From contig JAVEDP010000021.1 in NCBI GenBank assembly GCA_030841085.1, forward strand, positions 62,001 to 126,000: a stretch of 64,000 nt of DNA, written 5' to 3'. Within the stretch, counting starts at the first letter, position 1; every line of letters starts with the position of its first letter. A model generated the notes under the pieces. The model saw only the letters and a list, made by a program, of their open reading frames with translations. It was not told the origin of the DNA and did not search any database. Made by a program: the position numbers and the translations under genes. Origin of the DNA: Pyrinomonadaceae bacterium (GTDB taxonomy: Bacteria > Acidobacteriota > Blastocatellia > Pyrinomonadales > Pyrinomonadaceae). Positions 59,488-64,000 of the stretch are shown here, piece after piece.

Positions 59488-61014
59488 TTACGCAGGCTCA
59501 AGTGCTTCGTCGATCGCGTCGCTCTTCTTTATGAACCGCTCGTTTTTTTCGCAGATTGGCAGCCTCACTTCGAATCGCGTCCCTTCACCTGGCTCGCTGA
59601 CCACAAAAATCTCGCCTCGGTGTCGAGTAACGATTCCGTGCGACGCTGAAAGTCCGAGACCGCTGCCGAGTTTTCCTTTGGTGGTGAAGAAGGGTTCAAA
59701 AATTCGCGAGGCCGTCTCGGGCGACATGCCGCAACCATTATCGGCTACCCAGAAACAGCCGCACTCGATCTCGGCGCGTGCGCCGATTTCCATGGTTCCG
59801 CCTTCAGGCATCGCGTCTACAGCGTTGAAAAGCAGATTGAGCACTACTTCACGCAACTCCGCTTGTTCGCCCATGACATAAACCGGCGAATTGCTTTCGA
59901 TCTTCAAAGCGATCGTGCCCTTGCGAGACTTGCTTTGCCATTTAGGACGCGCGATATCGACACTGGAACTGAGCAGGTAACCCAATTCAACCGGAGCAAA
60001 TTCGCTGGCAGAGTCACGACGCGCAAATTCAAGAATCCTGCGTAGTGTTTTGGTGCCGTCTTCAACGGCGTTTGTAATCACTTGCAGACTCTTGGCGGAC
60101 GCCTCGTCACTGGCGTTGCGCAGAAGCAGTTGGGCGCGGCCCTGGATTACAGTTAACGAATTATTCAGATTATGAGCGACGCCAGCCGCCAGTTCACCAA
60201 CCGCGCGCAACTTATCGGACTGGGCCATCAACTCGTGCTCGCGCTTGCGCTCAGTTACATCGCGAAGAAACACCAACGCTCCGTCGATTTCGCCGTCTTT
60301 CCAAAGCGGCGACGCATGGGCTTCGGCGTAACGAACCAGGCCTTCCGCGTGTAGCACGCGCACTTCGCATTCCGTGTCCTCGCCGATCAGCGTGCGCCGC
60401 AGATTTTGTTCGGCCGCGGCTCTCGACTCAGGAGAGATGATGTCAACGAAACGACCGCCGGCAATTGTCACCGGCTTAAGGGCTTCTGCGCGCTCGTTCA
60501 TCCAGGTGATACAACCCTCGGCGTCCAGCGCAAAAATTTCATCAGGCGTGCGATCGGCGACGCTTGCGATAAACGACTTGTGAGCGATGGCTTCCGCCTC
60601 GGCGCGGCGCAGGTCGGAAATATCACGAGCGATAACCAGAGCGCCTGGTCCACCATCGTCATCGGCCAGCGGCTCAACGATGATCGAGATTGAAAGATTT
60701 TGTTCCGCTCCGGATTGGATTTCTACTTCCACTCTTTCGCCGCTTTCAATTGCCCGATCAACCACGCAGCCGTCCGCACCCTCAACCCGCCAAAACATTT
60801 CGCAGCAAGGCCGGCCAGGATAAAGATCGCCGTTTTGCAGTTGTGCTGCATTAGCGTTTCCCTTAATCAAGCAGCGGTCACTTCCAAAAAGAAAAGCGCC
60901 GTCGGGCAAAGCATTGAAGGCATGGTCCAGCATTTGATCGTTCGTCCGCTGACTCACCGACGGAGAATCTTCGGGCAAAGCTTCAAGCAAACGAATGGCG
61001 TGTCGATGTGGCAT
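59488..61014 (-). CDS. soluble sensor histidine kinase with two PAS domains
   Basis: 508 residues, no TM. PAS1 (about 26-135), PAS2 (about 145-260, FALDAEGCITWMNERAE), HisKA with phospho-His in VGELAAGVAHNLNNSL (about 277), HATPase_c with N box (NLLFNAVDAM), G1 (DNGCGM) and G2 (GSGLGLS). Belongs to the NtrB/PAS class. No response regulator gene is beside it; the lone receiver at 5.5 kb is too far to be linked by position. Confidence 0.93.
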   Translation of the reverse strand: MPHRHAIRLLEALPEDSPSVSQRTNDQMLDHAFNALPDGAFLFGSDRCLIKGNANAAQLQNGDLYPGRPCCEMFWRVEGADGCVVDRAIESGERVEVEIQSGAEQNLSISIIVEPLADDDGGPGALVIARDISDLRRAEAEAIAHKSFIASVADRTPDEIFALDAEGCITWMNERAEALKPVTIAGGRFVDIISPESRAAAEQNLRRTLIGEDTECEVRVLHAEGLVRYAEAHASPLWKDGEIDGALVFLRDVTERKREHELMAQSDKLRAVGELAAGVAHNLNNSLTVIQGRAQLLLRNASDEASAKSLQVITNAVEDGTKTLRRILEFARRDSASEFAPVELGYLLSSSVDIARPKWQSKSRKGTIALKIESNSPVYVMGEQAELREVVLNLLFNAVDAMPEGGTMEIGARAEIECGCFWVADNGCGMSPETASRIFEPFFTTKGKLGSGLGLSASHGIVTRHRGEIFVVSEPGEGTRFEVRLPICEKNERFIKKSDAIDEALEPA

Positions 61015-61254
61015 TTATTTCTTACGGGAGGAGTTGAAAACTCAAGGGAGGCCTGAACAGGCACTCGCATATTAGCAAAAACCTTTGTAAATGGGCCAGA
61101 AAAATAGTTTCCGGCACGGAAGTTGGGGGAGCCAGAATGCCAAATCGGGCTGTTTCCCGGCTATTTGGTCAAGTTTGCGCGGAAAGGACGGCAATTGGCT
61201 GGCATGTTGATGCCGGTCGATTCACCCAGTATCATCTTGATTAATTCCACAACC

Positions 61255-62142
61255 ATGGTTATTGAACCCCAGCTTATTCCAGACGTGTCCCCGGAAATCG
61301 AGGCTTGCATTCATCGAGCACTCGCCGAAGATCTGGGCGCGGGCGATGCGACCACAGCTGCCATAGTTTCACCGAGCCTGAGCATTCGCGGAGACATAAT
61401 TGCAAAACAGGCAGGAATCATCGCCGGTCTCGACGTCGCTGCAAAAGTGTTCTTCACATTAGATGAAACGGTCGTCGTCGAAACGAATGTAAGCGAAGGC
61501 GAGCGTGTGGCCGATGGAACCGTCATTGCGAAGCTCTATGGACCAGCGCGCGCATTGTTAACCGCCGAGCGCACCGCACTCAATTTTCTTGGACGAATGT
61601 CAGGAATAGCCACTCTTACGAGACAGTTTGTGGATAAGGTCGCAGGCACGTCGGCGAAGATACTCGATACTCGTAAAACTGCGCCTGGTCTGCGCGTTAT
61701 TGATAAGCTGGCAGTATTACGTGGCGGCGGTTGCAACCATCGACAGGGTTTGTTCGACATGATTCTAATTAAGGACAATCATATCGCCGCCGCCGGGTCG
61801 CTGGCCCAGGCCGTGGCTCGGGTCAGGGATTCCGGCACAAATCTCGAGATTGAGATCGAGGCCGCCAACCTTCAGGACGTGGAGTCGGCTATCGCATTAG
61901 GCGTTCAGCGCATCTTGCTCGACAATATGTCTCTTGCAATGATGAAGGAAGCCGTAAAATTAACAGCCAAGCGCGCGCAACTGGAGGCGTCAGGAAATGT
62001 AACGCTCGAGACTGTCGCCAGGATCGCGGAGACCGGAGTTGACTACATCTCAGTTGGTGCGCTGACGCATTCGGCGAAAGTTTTTGATGTCAGTTTGAAA
62101 TTTGATCAGATCAAAGCAGCGCCAAACCGGGTGAACAACTAA
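61255..62142 (+). CDS. nadC: nicotinate-nucleotide pyrophosphorylase (carboxylating)
   Basis: Makes nicotinate mononucleotide from quinolinate and PRPP. From ATG 61255, 295 residues. EDLGAGDATTAAI, TAERTALNFLGRMSGIATLT, DTRKTAPGLRVIDKLAVLRGGGCNHRQGL, ILIKDNHIA and EIEAANL are its conserved blocks. Directly followed by nadA with no gap and by nadB after 23 bases. Confidence 0.95.
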   Translation: MVIEPQLIPDVSPEIEACIHRALAEDLGAGDATTAAIVSPSLSIRGDIIAKQAGIIAGLDVAAKVFFTLDETVVVETNVSEGERVADGTVIAKLYGPARALLTAERTALNFLGRMSGIATLTRQFVDKVAGTSAKILDTRKTAPGLRVIDKLAVLRGGGCNHRQGLFDMILIKDNHIAAAGSLAQAVARVRDSGTNLEIEIEAANLQDVESAIALGVQRILLDNMSLAMMKEAVKLTAKRAQLEASGNVTLETVARIAETGVDYISVGALTHSAKVFDVSLKFDQIKAAPNRVNN

Positions 62143-63189
62143 ATGATTTCTGAGACCAACCCCGAAAAGATGTATCAGGCAATGCAGGCGAAGCTCGCCA
62201 ACGTCGTGCCGGACTTTGAACTAAAGATCAAGGCGGAACTGGCGGCGGAAATCAATCGCCTGAAGGCCGAGAAAAATGCAGTTATTCTCGGGCACAATTA
62301 TATGGAGGCGGCGCTGTTCAATTCCGTGCCGGATTTCGTTGGCGACTCGCTTGAACTCGCGCGCAAGGCCGCGCAAACCGACAAGGACATCATTGTGTTT
62401 TGTGGCGTCAAATTTATGGCTGAGACAGCGAAGATCCTCAATCCGAGCAAGACCGTCTTATTGCCTTCCGAAAAGGCCGGCTGTTCGCTGGCTGCCAGCA
62501 TCACCGCGGCCGACGTGCGCGAACTGAAGCGAAAGTTCCCCGGCGTGCCGGTTGTCACTTACGTCAACACCTATGCTGACGTGAAGGCCGAATCAGATAT
62601 CTGTTGCACGTCCGGCAACGCGCGCGCGGTTGTAGAATCGCTAAATACGGAAACTGTCATCTTCATTCCGGACGAGTACCTGGCGAAAAATGTCGCAAAG
62701 GAAACCGGCAAACACATTATTTTCCCAACTATGGATCCGCGGAAGAAGTTTGACGGAGATTTGGACTACCAGATGATCGGCTGGCTGGGCAGGTGTGAAG
62801 TGCACGACAAGTTTACTGTCGAAGATATCGATAATGTCCGGAAGCAGTTTCCGGACGTCACGATTCTCGCGCATCCTGAGTGTAGTCCTGAAGTAGTCGC
62901 CGCATCAGATTTCTCAGGAAGCACCGGCGCGATGATCAGGTTCGTCGAAAATAGCTCTGCGCCTCATTATCTGCTGCTGACTGAATGCGCCATGGGCGAC
63001 AACATCGCCGCCGCTAACCCTGACAAAGACATGCTGCGTCTTTGCAGTGTCAGATGCCCTCACATGAATCAGATCACGCTTGAAGACACGCTCGAGTCGC
63101 TGAGAAAAACCCAGTATGTGATCGATCTGCCTGAAGAGATTTTGCAAAAGGCCGCCCGGTCCGTTGAAAGAATGATAGCCATCGGCTGA
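62143..63189 (+). CDS. nadA: quinolinate synthase
   Basis: [4Fe-4S] enzyme that joins iminoaspartate and dihydroxyacetone phosphate into quinolinate. Cluster Cys114 (KAGCSLA), Cys218 (GRCEVHD) and Cys305 (VRCPHMN) are in place; GHNYME, FCGVKFMAET and PECSPEV also match. 348 residues. The start codon directly follows the nadC stop. Confidence 0.96.
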   Translation: MISETNPEKMYQAMQAKLANVVPDFELKIKAELAAEINRLKAEKNAVILGHNYMEAALFNSVPDFVGDSLELARKAAQTDKDIIVFCGVKFMAETAKILNPSKTVLLPSEKAGCSLAASITAADVRELKRKFPGVPVVTYVNTYADVKAESDICCTSGNARAVVESLNTETVIFIPDEYLAKNVAKETGKHIIFPTMDPRKKFDGDLDYQMIGWLGRCEVHDKFTVEDIDNVRKQFPDVTILAHPECSPEVVAASDFSGSTGAMIRFVENSSAPHYLLLTECAMGDNIAAANPDKDMLRLCSVRCPHMNQITLEDTLESLRKTQYVIDLPEEILQKAARSVERMIAIG

Positions 63190-63212
63190 GCCATGATGAA
63201 GGAAGAATCCTT

Positions 63213-64000
63213 TTGAACAGGACCGATGTCTTAATCATCGGTTGCGGCATCGCCGGCGCTACCGCCGCGCTGCGGCTGGCGCGTAATCCCAATCGGCTGG
63301 TCACCATTGTTACGCGTGCGCGCGATGCTCACGAATCAAATACGCTTTACGCACAGGGTGGCATAGTTGGTCGTGGCGCCGGGGACACTCCGGAGCTGCT
63401 GCTTGGCGATATCTTGCAAGCTGGCGCCGGCGTTAGCTCTCCCAAAGCCGCTCGTATTCTTTCCGAGGAAGGCCCAACACTGCTCCATGAGGTGCTGGAA
63501 GAGCTGGCGCAGGTTGCGTTTGATCAAGACGCTAATGGCCAGCCGCTTTTTACTCAGGAAGCTGCGCATTCACGACGCCGAATCCTTCATGTTGGCGATG
63601 GCACCGGCAGAGCCATCATGAACGGCCTGATTACAGCGTTGAGCCACTGTCCAAATGTAACGATCGAATCGCAGATGACCGCGGTTGATCTGATCACTTT
63701 CCCGCATCATTCGCGCAACCCGCTGGACAATTACGAAGGCATCACCTGCCACGGCGCTTACATGTTCGACCGCCAGGAACGAACTGTGCACCGCTGCCTG
63801 GCAACCACAACGGTACTGGCTACCGGTGGCTTGGGACGCATTTATCGCAACACCACCAATCCGCTGGGCGCGCGCGGCGATGGCCTGGCGATGGCTAACC
63901 GCGCCGGCGCGCGTATCACCAATGCGGAATACGTTCAGTTTCATCCGACGGCGCTGGCTTTACCCGGCGCTGAAGGTTTCCTGATCAGCGAAGCAGTTCG
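63213..64000 (+). CDS. nadB: L-aspartate oxidase, 5' part (3' cut by window)
   Basis: FAD enzyme that oxidises L-aspartate to iminoaspartate. TTG start at 63213 (a short frame from 63194 stops with TGA overlapping it) after GGAAGAA. FAD-binding IIGCGIAGATAALRLA, then TLYAQGGI and EYVQFHPTAL. The rest, including the substrate-binding Arg, is outside the window. Completes nadC-nadA-nadB. Confidence 0.92.
   Translation, partial: MNRTDVLIIGCGIAGATAALRLARNPNRLVTIVTRARDAHESNTLYAQGGIVGRGAGDTPELLLGDILQAGAGVSSPKAARILSEEGPTLLHEVLEELAQVAFDQDANGQPLFTQEAAHSRRRILHVGDGTGRAIMNGLITALSHCPNVTIESQMTAVDLITFPHHSRNPLDNYEGITCHGAYMFDRQERTVHRCLATTTVLATGGLGRIYRNTTNPLGARGDGLAMANRAGARITNAEYVQFHPTALALPGAEGFLISEAV

Noticed and set aside
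1-64000. tRNA or rRNA genes
   Set aside because: I looked for T-arm-like GGTTCGAATCC and rRNA segments and found none outside coding regions; a missed tRNA cannot be excluded by eye.
1-64000. Insertion sequences, prophage or integrase
   Set aside because: No transposase, integrase or phage structural gene is readable. The palindromes alone do not prove a mobile element.

Overview
The window looks like chromosome of an Acidobacteriota member, probably class Blastocatellia. This is inferred from gene content: a tandem pair of VWFA-related secreted proteins, a GWxTD-domain protein, a fused MoaD-MoaE, an archaeal-type ATP-dependent DNA ligase, many small secreted proteins of unknown function, and no rRNA, tRNA, phage or transposase gene. 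Most genes are housekeeping or envelope functions on both strands, in short operons with tight overlaps. The two window ends cut a 3-hydroxyacyl-CoA dehydrogenase gene (left) and nadB (right).

Layout. 0-8.5 kb: acyl-CoA and histidine/arginine catabolic enzymes (hutF, argE-type), secreted or membrane unknowns, a lone receiver, a LON-domain protein, fused molybdopterin synthase and an intact RelE/ParE-type toxin-antitoxin pair. 8.4-17 kb: gyrA, PilZ protein, plsC, suhB, an S1/P1 nuclease, cupin. 17-24.5 kb: a 2120-residue secreted protein with three BNR/sialidase-like modules and a PKD domain, then DUF2721. 24.6-29.8 kb: PflX-type radical SAM, an HNH pair, a zinc-ribbon membrane protein, and a cassette of small genes (DUF427, MoaD-like, double YCII, BNR protein) separated by copies of one palindrome. 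30-36 kb: mrcB-like PBP, DUF433/DUF5615 toxin-antitoxin, acpS, pgeF, DsbD-alpha, rlmN. 36.5-45.6 kb: GWxTD, tatC-tatA, DNA ligase, a divergent pair of small secreted peptide and TPR/Fis regulator, a SurA-DsbA fusion. 45.8-58 kb: UbiB kinase, a decayed toxin-antitoxin pair, two VWFA proteins, rluD, a serine operon (DUF1015, serA, SDR, serC), phhB, a glycosyltransferase. 58.4-64 kb: stress proteins, a PAS histidine kinase, and nadC-nadA-nadB for de novo NAD.

The two observations I rate highest are these. First, the divergent pair at 41.9-43.9 kb: an exported 75-residue peptide facing a TPR regulator with a C-terminal Fis-like helix-turn-helix, separated by 162 bases holding a perfect 14-base palindrome and a direct repeat. 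It has the parts expected of a peptide-sensing regulator, but that function is inference. Second, the intergenic spaces are filled with many unrelated families of long imperfect palindromes, often starting at a stop codon and ending just before the next start codon. Several families have arms that are themselves small hairpins, as in REP/BIME elements.

All calls come from reading motifs and frames by eye. No database search, structure prediction or promoter scoring was run. Positions of palindrome arms should be taken as accurate to about one or two bases.
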